A DNA stretch of 64,000 nt from assembly GCA_006503535.1 (NCBI GenBank), contig QYRS01000004.1, positions 1,178,001-1,242,000 on the forward strand, given 5' to 3'. Under the pieces are notes generated by a model, which saw nothing but the letters and a program-made list of their open reading frames with translations, was not told where the DNA came from and made no database searches. Source of the DNA: Arthrinium phaeospermum. Its lineage: Eukaryota > Ascomycota > Sordariomycetes > Amphisphaeriales > Apiosporaceae. This document shows, one piece after another, positions 34,566-47,077 of the stretch. The position numbers and the translations under genes were made by a program. Position 1 is the stretch's first letter. Every line of letters starts with the position of its first letter.

Positions 34566-35372
34566 ATGTTGAGGTTATGTTTCGCACAGCATGTGAAGTC
34601 GGCTCTGTCGTCCCTGCCCTTCAGACCGGTGAGGTGCTGCGGACAGGATCCTGGTAAGTCATCCTCCGTTAGGTTGATCCGTATGTCATACTTACATAAC
34701 CACTTATAGTGCCCCCGTCTAGTATCTGGCTTGTGCAGCGCAGAGCTCAGGAGGCTGGCCTCGCCCTTTCGGATGCCGAAGTCAACAAGTACATTGTCCT
34801 GAACGACAAAGCCACGTCCAATCTGCCCCGGATGTACTGCTACAATGAGGAGTGCAATGCGTATATCCCCGCAGAAGACCGGATCGAGGCAGTCGGCTGG
34901 TGCTGGATATGCGAGGTTGAGACATGCCTCACTTGCCGAAAGGCGGCCCACGCTGGGGCCTGGTACGGAGAGCTTCTGAAGAAGTCGCAAGAAGCAGACG
35001 AGAAGATGTTCCAACTGGCTGAAGAACAGGGTTGGAAGAAGTGTCCGACTTGCCATGCTATAATCGAAAGAATTGATGGCTGTAATTGTAAGTCACCATC
35101 TGTACTTAAAGAATTCAGGAGAAACTGTGTAACTAATATTCAATCAGTTCTGACGTAAGTTCACTGCCGGCTTAGTAGAGCACATGGGTTTTGCAATGGA
35201 TGCCGGTTAACTCATAAACACAAGTTGCCCCTGTGGTCAGAACTTCTGCTACAAGTGCGGAATCCCTGAATTGCATGAGGGAGACCACTTCCATGACAGC
35301 GACCTGGAAGATAATGCCAACGACGACGACGATAATGGCGGCGACAATGGAGAGGGTTTCGACCGAGATTAA
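34566..35372 (+). CDS. Short RBR (RING-IBR-RING2) type protein lacking most of RING1
   Basis: Four exons: 34566-34653, 34710-35087, a 7-base exon 35148-35154, and 35225-35372; 206 residues, all junctions GT-AG and in frame. The N-terminus has only the last part of a RING1 ('PFRPVRCCGQDP'). A complete IBR follows: 'MYCYNEECNAYIP', 'WCWICEVETCLTC'. Then comes RING2/Rcat: 'CPTCHAIIERIDGCN', 'LTCPCGQNFCYKCG', where the Cys after LT is the position that carries ubiquitin in RBR ligases. The tail is Asp/Asn-rich. RBR ligases need RING1 to bind E2, and bases 34480-34565 show no RING1 frame, so this may be a truncated gene, or a short IBR protein working with another E3. The 7-base exon supplies part of 'CNFLTC' and is needed for the Rcat motif. 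Confidence 0.72.
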
Positions 35373-36920
35373 AGGGGGCCGGTGTTTATAGAAGAAATGC
35401 AGAGCTCAGTCGCGTTCTTTGTCTGTTGGGTCGAGAACGCGATCGAGGATCGCGCAACTGCACTTCCCCGGAACCAGTATTGAGTCGATCATACTTGCAA
35501 GATGCCTATCTCTTGGCATAAGCAGATACACAGCCCAATGAACTAGTCTAGCAAATTGATCCAGTTCGACGCATGCATACCATGAACCTCTCATAATGGT
35601 TTTGTCCAGATCAACATGGAGGATGTGCAGCTTCAGTTATTCTTCGCCCTGGAGAGTTGTTCACAGGGAAGGAATGGCATGTGAAAAGGGCTGTGAAGGC
35701 GCTACAAAGCTAGTGCAGACAGCTATCAAGTCCCCGCCATCAGCCCTATCATCCACTGTGGGGCTCGAGTCTAACACGAGCATGGGCTAACCATACCTAC
35801 CTAAAGTAATGAATGCAAAGCGGCCGAGTTATCAGTCTGCAAGTCTACGCTCGAGTGAATCAGAATTCTATGTTATACAGCTGACAGCCTGCTATTACTT
35901 AGTAGAGGGTTGGTATAGAACAAGCAACAACAGGCGCAGGATTTCAATTTGATAAACATTCAAGCCTTGTGTTATTACATGTCGTTGTGCATTAGAATTG
36001 CTTTTGGAAATGCCAAGCATGCATGTCAGCATCGGAGCATCTTGTGCATCCTCCCATCTAACTGAGGGCCAACCGGAAGAACCTCAATCTAACACCATCA
36101 CTCGTATAGAGATCAGCTAGGCAGCAAGACTCATTTTCTACTACATGTGCGCCATGATCTGTCCAATACCTAGCTTTACTACCCATCCGCACAATGCGAA
36201 ATCACTACCGACCAAAGATCGATGTTGATTTAGTAAGTCTATGGGCGTGCAATTCTCTGGGTACATGCAGCGGTTGATCAAATGCATCGAGGGGCTTCTG
36301 CGAAGGGGGCACGGGGCTCATGTCGTTTCTCAGCTCAGCCCCCGCGAAACGACCGCAGTCCAGTCCGTGGGACTTGGAAACCCGTTTTAGGAAAGATCGC
36401 CTAGCAAATTGTTCAGCTCAGCCCTTGCCGTCAGGCCGTGTCGCGATTAGCGTGTACGCTTGCCAGCTTGCTGAAGCTGCGTTTCCCCATTTAGTGAGGA
36501 CAAGCGCAACCGAGTTAAATTTAGGCCGACCCTGTTGGCGAGCTAGGGGGGTACTTGACCGCCCTGTGATGCAATTTCCACCTGAGCTTCTACATAGGCT
36601 TCTGCGGCACAGCTCTTAGTCCAGCAGCGTTGGTTCCAACACGTTACGTACCCGTATTATTGTGAACCCACGGAAGCGAGAGCGATCAGGAGGCTGTACA
36701 AAGCAACGGCACAGCAAGTTTGCTTGGCGAAGGATTGCAGAGGATGGGCCCATAAACTGTCCCTTGGACCCTTCGTTCATTCACCAGTCCAGCTTCTTCT
36801 CTTTCTTCTCTCTCTCTCTTGACGACTGCTGCGCCGCCACATATATCTCAGTAGTGAAATCAAAATTTCACCAGGCAAACAACTATCCACAATACCCAAC
36901 CAACGCTGCAATCCAACAAG
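35373..36920. other. Intergenic region
   Basis: About 1.5 kb with only short, unsupported open frames. The last 120 bases before the LITAF gene are CT-rich, a likely promoter. Confidence 0.45.
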
Positions 36921-37724
36921 ATGGCGACAACAACTGAGAAGACACAGCAACCGGCCGAGTTGCCCATCACACCGGACCCGTCGCAGCATATCGCGTCGCC
37001 CGAACCCGCTCATGCCCATCCGACCAGCGGCCCCGCCCCGTATGAGACGCAACAAAACAAGGGACAACACCCCCAGATTCAGCCAGATGCCAGCGCTATG
37101 CCTACCGCCTATGCGACGCCTCTGGGCGGCCTGGGCACCATGCCCGCCGTGATCGACTGCCCGTTTTGCCACCAGCGCACTAAGACGCGAATTGAGGAGC
37201 ACAGCTCCAGCATGACCATGTAAGCTTTCGCATCAGCCACGCAAAAAAACACGTGGGAAAGAAGGGTTGATTGCTGACACTCTTGCGCCTCAAAGTATAA
37301 CGGGTATTGGTATTGGCTGTCTTTGTATCTGCCTGGCTTGTCTTCCTTGTAAGTCCACCCCGTGCACACACGACCTTCATGGTGGTTAGCAGCATAGTCT
37401 AACATGATGTTTCCAACAACAGGCATGCTCGGATGGTTCCAAGACGTCGATCACTACTGCATGAACTGCAACCAGCGCGTCGCGTTCGTTGCCGACGGGC
37501 GTCCTGCCCAAGTTATTGCCCCTGCAAACAACGTCCCCCAGCAGTACCACATGGGTAACCAACCCCAATACGGCCAGCAGCAACAACAGCAACAACCACC
37601 ACAGGGACAATACCAGCCACAACATGCACAGCAGCAGCAGCAGTTCCCACCGCAACAGCAACAGCAAGAGCAATTACCTCAACAACAAGGCCAAGCTGAC
37701 GCACCACCGCAATATGGGAAGTAG
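36921..37724 (+). CDS. LITAF-type (SIMPLE) membrane-associated zinc-binding protein
   Basis: Exons 36921-37219, 37296-37348 and 37423-37724; 217 residues. The LITAF-like zinc ribbon (PF10601) is complete: 'CPFC' near residue 77, a hydrophobic insertion 'ITGIGIGCLCICLACLP' that comes mostly from the 53-base middle exon, and 'HYCMNCNQRVA' closing the zinc site. In animal LITAF the hydrophobic loop embeds in the cytosolic face of endosomal membranes while the Cys pairs bind zinc; the fungal role is not defined. The N-terminal 70 residues are Pro/Gln-rich, and the C-terminal 90 residues carry long Gln runs ('GQQQQQQQPPQGQYQPQ'), which suggest a disordered tail. Cys/His spacing and splice phases agree. 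Confidence 0.82.
37556..37690 (+). repeat. CAA/CAG-rich low-complexity coding repeat
   Basis: Imperfect Gln codon runs in the LITAF-type gene's last exon, mixed CAA and CAG with Pro codons. Confidence 0.7.
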
Positions 37725-38655
37725 TGGTGGAGTTGGTCGCGCGAGTCGAGGTTGGTAACGAACGCACCGAAGTGGGTTTGATTGAACGATTGATGGTAAC
37801 ACGCAAGGAGTATTTCTTGCTTAGTTTGTGTTTTTATTCCCTTTCCCATCGCATATACCCAAAATTGTTTGTATACTCGTAATTTCAAGAGCAACAATTT
37901 CAAATGATTATACTCTCAATATGCGAGGAGATCCCGATCAAAAACTACTGTGCTACGTTTGCCAAAACCCGTTTGATCCAATTAGTGGAATGAATAGGGA
38001 CCTGCATGTTTGCTGAAGTAATAACTATGTACCTACGTAGGAGGCAATCAGTGACTGTCAGGGGTTTCGAAAAGCTGCCAGGAAGCAGCAGTCGGCGGAA
38101 CAGTCAGCAGCAGGCCCTTCTGAGTCGCTGACAGGCCGCCACACCTTCAAGGCCATTGCTGCTAGGGAGTTCGGGCGTTCGGGCTGTGAACCCGCTATTG
38201 ATCTGGTAAACTCCGAGGGTTAGCCATATGAACATCCCCCCAGAGTCTATCGTGCATTCATCGCAGAATATTAGTGGTGGGTTTTCTGATAATACCCGAA
38301 TGCTTAAAGGCGACGTCTTCGATGTTGGCCAGTGCCAATCATGTAGTTCAGACTACCCCTCAATTGGCCATGTAGCCAGGCAGCTTTTCTAGGCGACCAC
38401 GTCAACGACATGGACATGACTGCGGGGGAGTGAGCGTCAGTCAGTGCCTGAGCAGCATCAGATTGATAGGAGTGTGTTGCCTTGGGGATATTTGGAGCAT
38501 GGAATTTTCTAACCATTGCGAACACATTTGTCTTCCAGTATCAGACAGCTCACAGTTTTCTATTGTATCCTTTTCATCCTTCACGCGTTTTGATCAGCGC
38601 TTTTGGTCCCTTTTCTTCTTCATCGTCGCAAAAGCAGCATCAAGCCTCAGCAAAT
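37725..38655. other. Intergenic region
   Basis: No gene, RNA or repeat supported. The 3' part should contain the aldo/keto reductase promoter. Confidence 0.45.
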
Positions 38656-40230
38656 ATGGCGTCCAACTTTCCAGTGGGTCTTCGTGACTCTGTAGCCCAA
38701 ACCAAATGCGAATACCGTCAGCTTGGTAGCAGTGGCCTCCGAGTCTCGGTCCCCATCTTTGGTTGCATGAGTATTGGCGACTGCAGTGCCCAATCATGGG
38801 CAGTTGGCGAAGACGAGGTAGGAATTTCATGATGAGCACTGTACTGAACTGGCGTGACTCCGCTCAGCTAGTGAACTTGTTTGCACCGGCAGCCATCCGG
38901 CTCCTAGCCTGCAGCCCCGGTTCTGGTCCCCGTCACTAGACATCCAGCGCTATCACACTACACTATTAAACTTATTTTACTAGTGGTGTGGAGAACTCGA
39001 GATATATCACTATTTTCTATTTTTATACTCACCATCGCATATTGCTAACATCAACGGCAGGCGTTGCCGCTGCTCAAGGCGGCGTACGACCGCGGCATCA
39101 ACACATGGGACACGGCCAACGTGTACTCGCAAGGCGCGAGCGAGGTCATCGTCGGCAAGGCCATCAAGAAGTACCACATCCCGCGCGAGAAGGTCATCGT
39201 CATGACCAAGTGCTTCTGGGGCGTGGGCGAGGAGCCCGAGACGCGCCACTTCCTGAACCGCGAGGCGTTTGAGAAGTCCAAGGACTACGTCAATCAGTAC
39301 CACCTCTCGCGCGCCGCCATCTTCAACCAGGTCAATGCCTCGCTCAAGCGCCTCGACACGGACTACATCGACGTCCTCCAGATCCACCGCTTCGACTACA
39401 ACACGCCGCTCGAGGAGACCATGAAGGCGCTTCATGACTTGGTCGAGTCGGGCAAAGTTCGTTATCTCGGGGCATCGTCCATGTACGCTACGTGCTTTGC
39501 CCGGCTGCAGTTCACGGCTGAGAAGAATGGCTGTAAGTTTTGAAATTTCCATCACCCACCATCTTATCTTCTGAACCGTGGTTTCCATTGCGGGGTGTTG
39601 GTGGTTTGCTGCTCCACCGTCCCCCTCCTTTCAACGGCTGCAGTGGCCAGTAGCGTTCGGTAGCGGTCCAGGCATCGTTGCGGCACAGCAAGCACGAGCA
39701 TCAATGCGCACATGCGGCACAGCAAGCAGAATTGCATTCATTGGAGTAGCTGCTAATCCGTCGATCGGTGGGTTCTTATAGGGACCAAGTTCGTCTCGAT
39801 GCAGAACCACTACAACCTGCTCTACCGAGAGGAGGAGCGAGAAATGAATCGTTTCTGCAACGATACCGGCGTAGGCCTCATTCCGTGGGCACCTCTTTGC
39901 CGAGGGCACCTTGCCCGGCCGCCCAGCAACTTCGGGAGCACGGATCGTAGTAAGATCGAGAAGGATGCGTCGCCGGGCTCACATGGAACGGTCGAGCCGG
40001 ACCTGACCATCATCAGCCGAGTGCAGGAGATCGCCCAGAAGCGGGATTGGACTATGAGCAACGTTGCGCTGGCCTGGATCAACAAACGGGTGTCGAGTCC
40101 CATCATTGGCTTCTCGAATATCCCCAGAATCGACGAGGCGCTGGCGGCCCGAGGCAAAACCCTCACCGAGGAGGAAGAGCGATATCTCGAGGAGCTCTAT
40201 CAGCCCAAGGCAATCTCTGGGCACACATAG
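38656..40230 (+). CDS. Aldo/keto reductase
   Basis: Exons 38656-38817, 39061-39532 and 39782-40230; 360 residues. The two introns are long for this window (243 and 249 nt), but the phases fit and the joins give '[19 protein letters not shown]' and '[20 protein letters not shown]', both standard AKR sequence. Catalytic tetrad: Asp in '[10 protein letters not shown]' with the Tyr four residues on, Lys in 'VIVMTKCFW', His in '[10 protein letters not shown]'. NADPH-binding C-terminal part: '[18 protein letters not shown]'. The protein resembles the AKR9/AKR13-like group that includes aflatoxin-pathway aryl-alcohol dehydrogenases and yeast YPR127W-like enzymes. It would reduce aldehydes or ketones with NADPH in the cytosol. 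It is 10 kb from the PKS, so a role in that block is only possible, not shown. Confidence 0.88.
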
Positions 40231-40623
40231 GCCCCCATGGGAGTCGAAACAGTGCCTGGCTGTCATGAGGCGGGGGTGGCCGAGCGCAGATGGTTATTGG
40301 TTGGGCGGATCTCGCCAATATGAACGGACCCCGCCAGGATTGTTTAGTGTCTTTCACGTAGTAGTTTCTCATGATGGTGGGGCTGTTATATCCTACTGCC
40401 TGGGTATCCTTGGTAATTGGCACATCTACTTTGAGCCCCTCTCCCCTCTGGGACAACTTCCAGCAGCGTCCAGTGCCGGCGTCAATACAGGAAGATTTTG
40501 AGAAAACCAGAATGCAATGCCTTTGTGCGCAATACTGATTCTGACCCGTTCGATTACACGTGGACGAGGGCCACCCGCTGCCTCTACCTATATGCATTCC
40601 TTCTTGCGCCACGCCTGCCCGTC
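40231..40623. other. Intergenic region
   Basis: Short spacer between two plus-strand genes; no feature seen. Confidence 0.45.
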
Positions 40624-42228
40624 ATGTCAGCACCGTCGCGCCCCAGCCCGTCATCGTTTGAATGGGCTCAGCATCGCGAGGTGATCTCGCGCCTTTACTG
40701 GGATGAAGATAATACCCTGAAGCAGGTGGTGGACTATATGCGCACCCACCATGGCTTTCTCGCAACGTACGTACTTAATGCATGTCAGGCTCGCTTGCAG
40801 TGCTTGGCGAACGCCTAAGGGATTGGGTTACACACACACGTTGTCTAACCCGTAGCTTTGTCGTCATCTAGGGAACGCATGTATAAGCTGAGGCTCAAGA
40901 GCTGGGGCTTGGTCAAGAACCTCAAATCCGACGAGGCCGATAGGCTCTTGGACAACGCTTACAGCGGAACGGCGTCTGCAGTTCCAGTGATCCGTGGCCG
41001 CGCCATTGGCTCCAAGCATTTCAAAGGACGGCTGAGCCGGGCAGCGAAAGCTGCCAAGACGCTCTCCCAGTCACCACCCTCGTGTACAGATACAGATGAC
41101 GATCCAACTTCGCCGGAATTTGTGCTTTCATGCGGCACAACGTCGCCAATATCCCACAACCTCGACGCTCCAGCAGTCTATAAGTTTTCTGAGGCCTGCC
41201 TGAAAATGGTTTGGCAGTTTTCGCACATGCAGTTCTCAAGCGGCCAATGGGATATGTCGGGCAAGGCCTACAACTTCGAGACCGACAATACCTGCATATG
41301 TTGGGTCAGTACGAACACGGCCGCGGAGATGTTGATGGGGGACCGTCTGTCGCCTTCGAATTGGCGGTTGCTACGTGATGCATTCGACCAGCATGATACC
41401 GCCCTCATCAAGCCGGATGTCAGTATGGTGTGGGCCACGCACCACTCCGTCTTGAAGCTTATGCGGATCGGTAAAGATCTTGGAAGAGTCTTTCTGCGCT
41501 GGATAACTGGTCTATCTCGGATCCGGCTCGGCAACTCGCACCCGCTCACGGTGCTTTATGCTACCATGGAGAAAATGGAGGTCGAGCAATTACGAGGGCT
41601 AGCTGTCGACGCCATTCTCAAAGCGCAGTTCGATGTGGTCTCCAAGTACCACCGCCCAGGTCATGTCTCCCAGGTGTCCCATCGTCTAGTTGCTGTTCGG
41701 AAGCTGTGCGAGCAACGCGCTTTGTCCTTCCCCAGCTTGCAACAAGCTGCCACGACGTGCGTAGACGACGACATGCGCGACGACCTGGGGTGGGCATCCT
41801 GGGCATCTATATCCCTCTCCCATCTGCTCATACACGAAGGCAGACCCGACGAAGCTCGTGCAGTCCTCATTACCCTCTGCCAATATCTCGAAACCTTTCC
41901 TTTGCCGGAGGTCAACCTCAAATCGCCGCCTCGCCCGAAAGGAACGATGCTGCGATTGCTCGGTTGGCTCAAAACGCACATGAGCTCGACTCCATCTTCG
42001 AAAACCAGCCCCTTGATGACAGAGGAGGTTGACTCGTACATCTACCGGCTAATGCTCGCTATGCTGAGCTTGGAAACCAGCCTGAGCGAGTCCGGGCCCA
42101 ACAATACCGTTTTCCGCACATTCGAAGATGACATCGAGACTATGCTTAGCGATTATATGCCGGTCACAAAGACCGCAATGGAAAACCGCGATGACGATGA
42201 CCGGATATCGATCTCTCAAGGTGAGTGA
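40624..42228 (+). CDS. Clr5-domain protein
   Basis: Exon 1 40624-40766 and exon 2 40872-42228 join in phase 2; 499 residues. The N-terminus is a Clr5 domain (PF14420): 'FEWAQHREVISRLYWDEDNT' with 'LKQVVDYMRTHHGFLAT', completed by exon 2 with 'ERMYKLRLKSWGLVKN'. The fission yeast Clr5 protein takes part in silencing; in filamentous fungi this domain is common and its function is mostly unknown, with DNA binding assumed from its homeobox-like helices. The rest is helical without other domains. A GTGAGT at 42221 with a TAG at 42263 would splice in frame to a stop at 42316 and give 514 residues, so the 3' end is open to either choice. Confidence 0.78.
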
Positions 42229-42505
42229 CCTTTTTACTTGGGACTGGCACAAACGCAACATAGTGCTTTACATGATGGACTTCTCGAGAGTTTGTTCTGC
42301 CAAAGCGTGTCTCTGAACTGACGTTCTGCATTAATTATAAGCTATGAAATACATCTTACACAGAATGATACTTTGGTCGTTGAGCAAACAACTCCAAAAC
42401 GCCAGCCGCTGCCATCCCGAAATATACCAACGCCGAACAGCTTCCTTCCACAAATGCGTCGTACAGCTAGGGACTGCTGTTCGCCCTAAAGGTTGGTCGA
42501 CCGGG

Positions 42506-43765
42506 TCAGGCTAATGACTCCGAATCGCTCATGCTTTTGCTGTCTGATTGGTATCTAGCTTCTGTCCTCCAATGCCTCAGGGGTAGAGTTGCCAGGTTGG
42601 ACAGGCATGTCTGCATAAATTGGAAAACAATCAGCGGTATATACACCTTAGCGGTGTCCTCTGCCGACATCCCGGCAAACAGAACCGTGACCAGCGGGAT
42701 GCCGAGCGCCGGGGACTTGGTAGGAATGCAGAACGCCGCCGCGACAGCATCTTCACGACCAAGAAACACAACAGATGTCGCCATGGCCACCGACATCCAC
42801 AGCAGGAAGACCGCTAGACAGATGCCTATCACGCCGATAATCTGCGCCTTTTCGACATCAGCCAACGCGTGGCTCGCGAAGGCGCTATCGTAGCCAGACC
42901 ATATCAGCACGAGCAAGGATAGTGATCCTAGTCCGAGAATATGGTAGTCTTGCAGCAGCATTCTGACAAGTTCGGGAAAGTAACTCTGTATGAGTTGCCC
43001 AAAAGCCTACAATTTGACATGGATTAGATTGATATCGTCATGGGGGCAGAATCAGAGTCAAGCCAAATTGGATGAATACCCTTTGCAATAACACGCCCAA
43101 CCCACCGACCGCCTTGGGCATCGTCTCTGTGTACCAGACTCCTATCGACGTGTATCCGATGACCAGCAATGATGATAAAAAGGGGCCTATCGCATTGCCC
43201 ACTACGGATTCCGTCAAAGTCAACGTCGCGTTGCCCTCGGCTTTCCGCGTCATTAACGTATTGACCGACAATCTATTGGCATTCATGGTCAGCGGGAGGC
43301 TCTCAAGCGATGTCAGTTTGAACTTCATCTCTTTTTCACTTACGCAGTCGGCAGACAGCCCAGTACCACCAAGCCGTTCAGCAGCAGAGGGTCCAAGAGC
43401 GCTCGGTTGCTGGCTATCGCCAGCACGATCCCGAGCGTCGTGAGGGACGTGAAGAAGAAGCCCATGAGCTGGATGAAGACGTGGCAGCGCCAATGCCGTA
43501 GGTTGGCCACGAGGTCCTGGGTCGGTATGGCGAGGCCGTTGATGAAGAACATGGCGGCTATCGTCAGGTTCTGTACTATGCGTGTCTTAAGGCCTTGCTG
43601 GTCTTCCGGTACTTGCACTTGAAAGGAGAATATCACGAGCGCGACGAGGACTATCAGGAACCACTGGTCTTTGATTAGGTCCCATAGACGGGATAAACCG
43701 GTCGAGGTCTGGATTTCTTCTGCGATCGCGCGTTTCTTTTCGTGGTCCATTCCGGCTCGTTTCAC
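42506..43765 (-). CDS. SLC10A7/RCH1-type sodium-bile-acid-transporter-like membrane protein
   Basis: Minus-strand exons 43765-43344, 43272-43080 and 43006-42506 give 371 residues in frame. The SBF-like family (PF13593) is shown by the helix run 'NLTIAAMFFINGLAIPTQDL', 'GCLPTALSVNTLMTRKAEGN' (crossing the first intron), 'VVGNAIGPFLSSLL', and the last helices 'FCIPTKSPALGIPLVTVLF'. Eight to ten membrane helices are expected. Yeast and Candida Rch1 sit in the plasma membrane and restrain calcium uptake; vertebrate SLC10A7 has a similar effect. The second intron is doubtful: the canonical donor (GTATTC at 43079) removes 'VFIQFGLTLILPP', a stretch that itself looks like a family helix, while the frame without splicing stops at 43038. 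The tail is Ser/Asp-rich. Confidence 0.8.
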
Positions 43766-46700
43766 ACGGAAAGGGGCAGGTCAATTCCAATGTGCTATCA
43801 GCTAGGCGTTGGGTTGTTGCTTTTGCGACAGCTTTCATTGCTCGGGTCACGAATTGTCATTTATATTTATATATCCATGAACATGCCGATTTGCGGACAG
43901 AGAAGCATGCTGTCTTCAACGCTGCTCGGTGTCGGATACCAACCCTTCTTCCAACGCCTGCGTCATTGTCACTTCGACGAAGTCGTTATCGCCAGCCATG
44001 CCTTGCTATGCAGACTGTCCGACGTATACAATATCTTGTGCTCATCTGCTTGGCCCAGATACATCAGTGATATGTATCACGTCTACCTAACCGACATCTT
44101 CTCAAGTGCGATGCGACTTGTGGTATATCGACACATGATTTAAGCATGAGCAACTCGAAACATAAGCCTTATTTATCAACAAGAGGGTCCTGGAGGCTGT
44201 CATCTACGCATGACAGACTCACTGGATGGGCTCTGTGCCTCCCCACGACAGTTAGCGTGTCGTCAGGTCACCTTTAGGGGTCTAGTCTTGCTCTATTCTA
44301 TTCTGCCCACTCTGGTTATGTGTCACATGTGTTTGAATGGATTGGTCAGTGTTGCGTGCCGAGGAAGGGCCCCAGCCAGGGCCCCGTAGCCTCAGAAGAA
44401 TGCGATCTTTGAGATGCCGGTTCTTGAGGATGCTGTGTCACCTTTCTTCGCCGCGAGTGGAAGCCACATGGACAACCTGAGAATTACAATTTCCCATCCA
44501 GGTCGGGAGCCCTGGAGCCTGAAGGCATTACTAAGCCAACAACCGAACCGGTGACCTAAACTAAATTCGAGCGTCGTGTACATTGGAATGAGCCACGGAC
44601 GGGGGGCATTTCTCACGATGTGGCGGGGGTGTCTTGGATAGCGCGCTGCTTCTTCAACCTGTTAAGGCTATGCCTCATTCGCTTCCTTCCCTCAAAATCA
44701 GTCAGTCAGCTAGGATGAGGATGCTACAGACGTGCCCTCCACGAGGTTCTATCACCTATGACGCCAGACTCGGGAGTCTCGACACAAATCCCTCTGCAAG
44801 TCACGTAAGGCATGCCGGATGTTACTGTCACTGCATTGAGCTTACGACGTGTTTCTCTGATAGGCAGGCACTTCCTGAATTGATGAGAGGCAGTCTAACG
44901 TAGGGCTAAACCCAAAGATGTCATAGCGGAGCGACGTCGGTCTGTCAGATGGAAAATTCACATACATCACAGACCAAACCAGAGGCTCCCCGAGTTGGGA
45001 AGCGGCTATTTGGCTGTGGAGAAAAGAGGTTTGTCCCTCGGCATGGGCCTGTCATCTCCAAGATAGCGGGCGGTGCTACTCGAACAACGCATTGGCGCGC
45101 TCGTCAAGCCCGTCAAACAGACAAACTCTCCTTTCTGTTTCTTCGAGGATAGGGACTCTCTCAATAAATTTGTCAAGCAAATTCTAGGTTTATGTGCCTT
45201 AGGAGCTCTCAAGAGCATTCCTCGATACCTTCCTCCGATCGTGCCTTCCGTCGCGCAGACCCTTGGATCTCTGCCCGCCCCATGGCGTCAAAAGCTACAT
45301 GGGAGCGGCGAACATGCACAACCACAAGCCCACACCCGCGCGTTTCCCCCTCCCCTCAGAGCGAGTTCCGGGGCTTGGCTTCCTCGGAGTTACTTGGTTT
45401 TTTTCTTCTCCCGCGCCAGAGCCATGCCCGCGATGAAGACAGAACAATGCCGACGGAGGGATCTGTACACGCAACTGTGTGTAGCAAGGAAAAGCTTCGA
45501 GTGCCTCCGGAATACAAGCAAGACCCTAAATCGGCACCCTATCCGAGGAACAGTGCACCCTCTGCATGCAAATGTCAGCTCATAACGAATGGTCCCTGCA
45601 TACAGTTAAATGAACGATTACGTGTATACCCAAGTACATTGTTGAATGGTGGGCAGGGCCCTTCTCTCCCGAGAAACAGCGGAAGGGGGAGAGGTAGAGA
45701 AATAGTTTGAGGAACAAGGGGGTACCTAGCCGGCTTACTGTCTGAGGTCGCTCGTAAGGAGCCTCTGGAATGACAGACAGGTCAAGCTTGGAAGCAAGAT
45801 GAGACGCTAAATAATCGTTACACTCCGTATCCCATGTCCATGCTTCAATCACCTTCCTGATGCGCCATTGGTTCTTGGATCTCTGAACGACAAGCGACAA
45901 TTGGTTTTCCTCAACCTTCTAGACATCGTTCTCTCGGGATCGCTAATGGAGCGAGCTTTCGAAAACCCTGCGAGTAGATTCTTCTTTCGATTTGTCTGCG
46001 GGCGCATTCACATTATATCGATACAATACGTACGTACAGGAAGATCGACCTCTCGTCGAAAACACCATCAAGACGTTCATAAATCAACAGATAGCCAATA
46101 AGCCATATCAATCAATATACTGCCGGTTCCTGAAGACATAAGTTCGTCGGTCCGTACATGGCTGCCCGCAACTAAAACCAGTCTGTGAAGTCCACGCACC
46201 CATTCGCAATTATCTCAACATACCAAACCAACCGTGTGTGGCGATCATCCCTCGAATAAGCAATAAGGTTGAACTGACTTTGCTGAGACGGCTGACAAGA
46301 TTATTACGATCGATAGCCAGTACCCTGCCATCAACTACAGGTGGCAGAGAGACTTGGCCAACCAGCCGCGTCACGCTTCACCAGATGGGATAAAAGATCA
46401 TTGTTCACGAGTTGCCGTCTTTTATATTTCGAACATCTACAGCAAGGAGCCAACGGCGCCCACCCTTATGGTACACGCATGCCTCTACCTGTCCATCAAA
46501 TTTTTGGCCAGCATACGTCGGTGAGGTTCAATGTCGATTCGCCAATTGTTCTCGCGAGTAAAGGAGTCTAGAGAATATTACCACGGTAACAGTTTCAAGC
46601 CTTTATTACAGAAATACTACTTCTGGTATTTAGATTACACCCGTAGTTATTTGGTTAAGAACGCGTTTCAATTACTTGAAGATGAGTGCCCCCAGTTCAA

Positions 46701-47077
46701 ACCCGGACTCAGCATTTCCCCCGGACGATGAAGACCGCGCTCAACCTCATGTCTCCATCCCCGAGGAGGCTCCGCCAAACAACGGTACACCAATCAGCAT
46801 GGAAGACTCTTTGGTGTTCTAGGCCTCTGTCGCATCGGATGAGGAAGGCGCAGTTCATGGTCTCGCGTAAAAGAAAGTCGGCATGTATCATAGCACATGA
46901 GCAATCGAGGGCACGAGCTATTGAAGAGATGTACATATCAATGCCATCATGGTGACTCCTCTAGAGTCCACGATATGCCGGTGTGTCAAAGTAGTCGTTC
47001 TAACTTAATGATTGGTCTGCTTCTTTCTTTTGGCTACTCCCCGATTGCATGCATGTTCAGAGGTCCAAGAGCGCCCC
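43766..47077. other. 3.3-kb gene-poor region
   Basis: Only short open frames with no recognised domain. The longest, 45192-45710 (plus), is Arg/Ser/Pro-rich with no family or splice support. A 46-codon frame at 46682-46822 (plus) is acidic and compositionally protein-like but isolated. I see no transposon ends, RNA genes or clear repeats. Confidence 0.5.

Noticed and set aside
45192..45710. 172-codon open frame in the gene-poor region
   Set aside because: Low-complexity Arg/Ser/Pro composition, no signal peptide or domain, and overlapping frames of similar quality.
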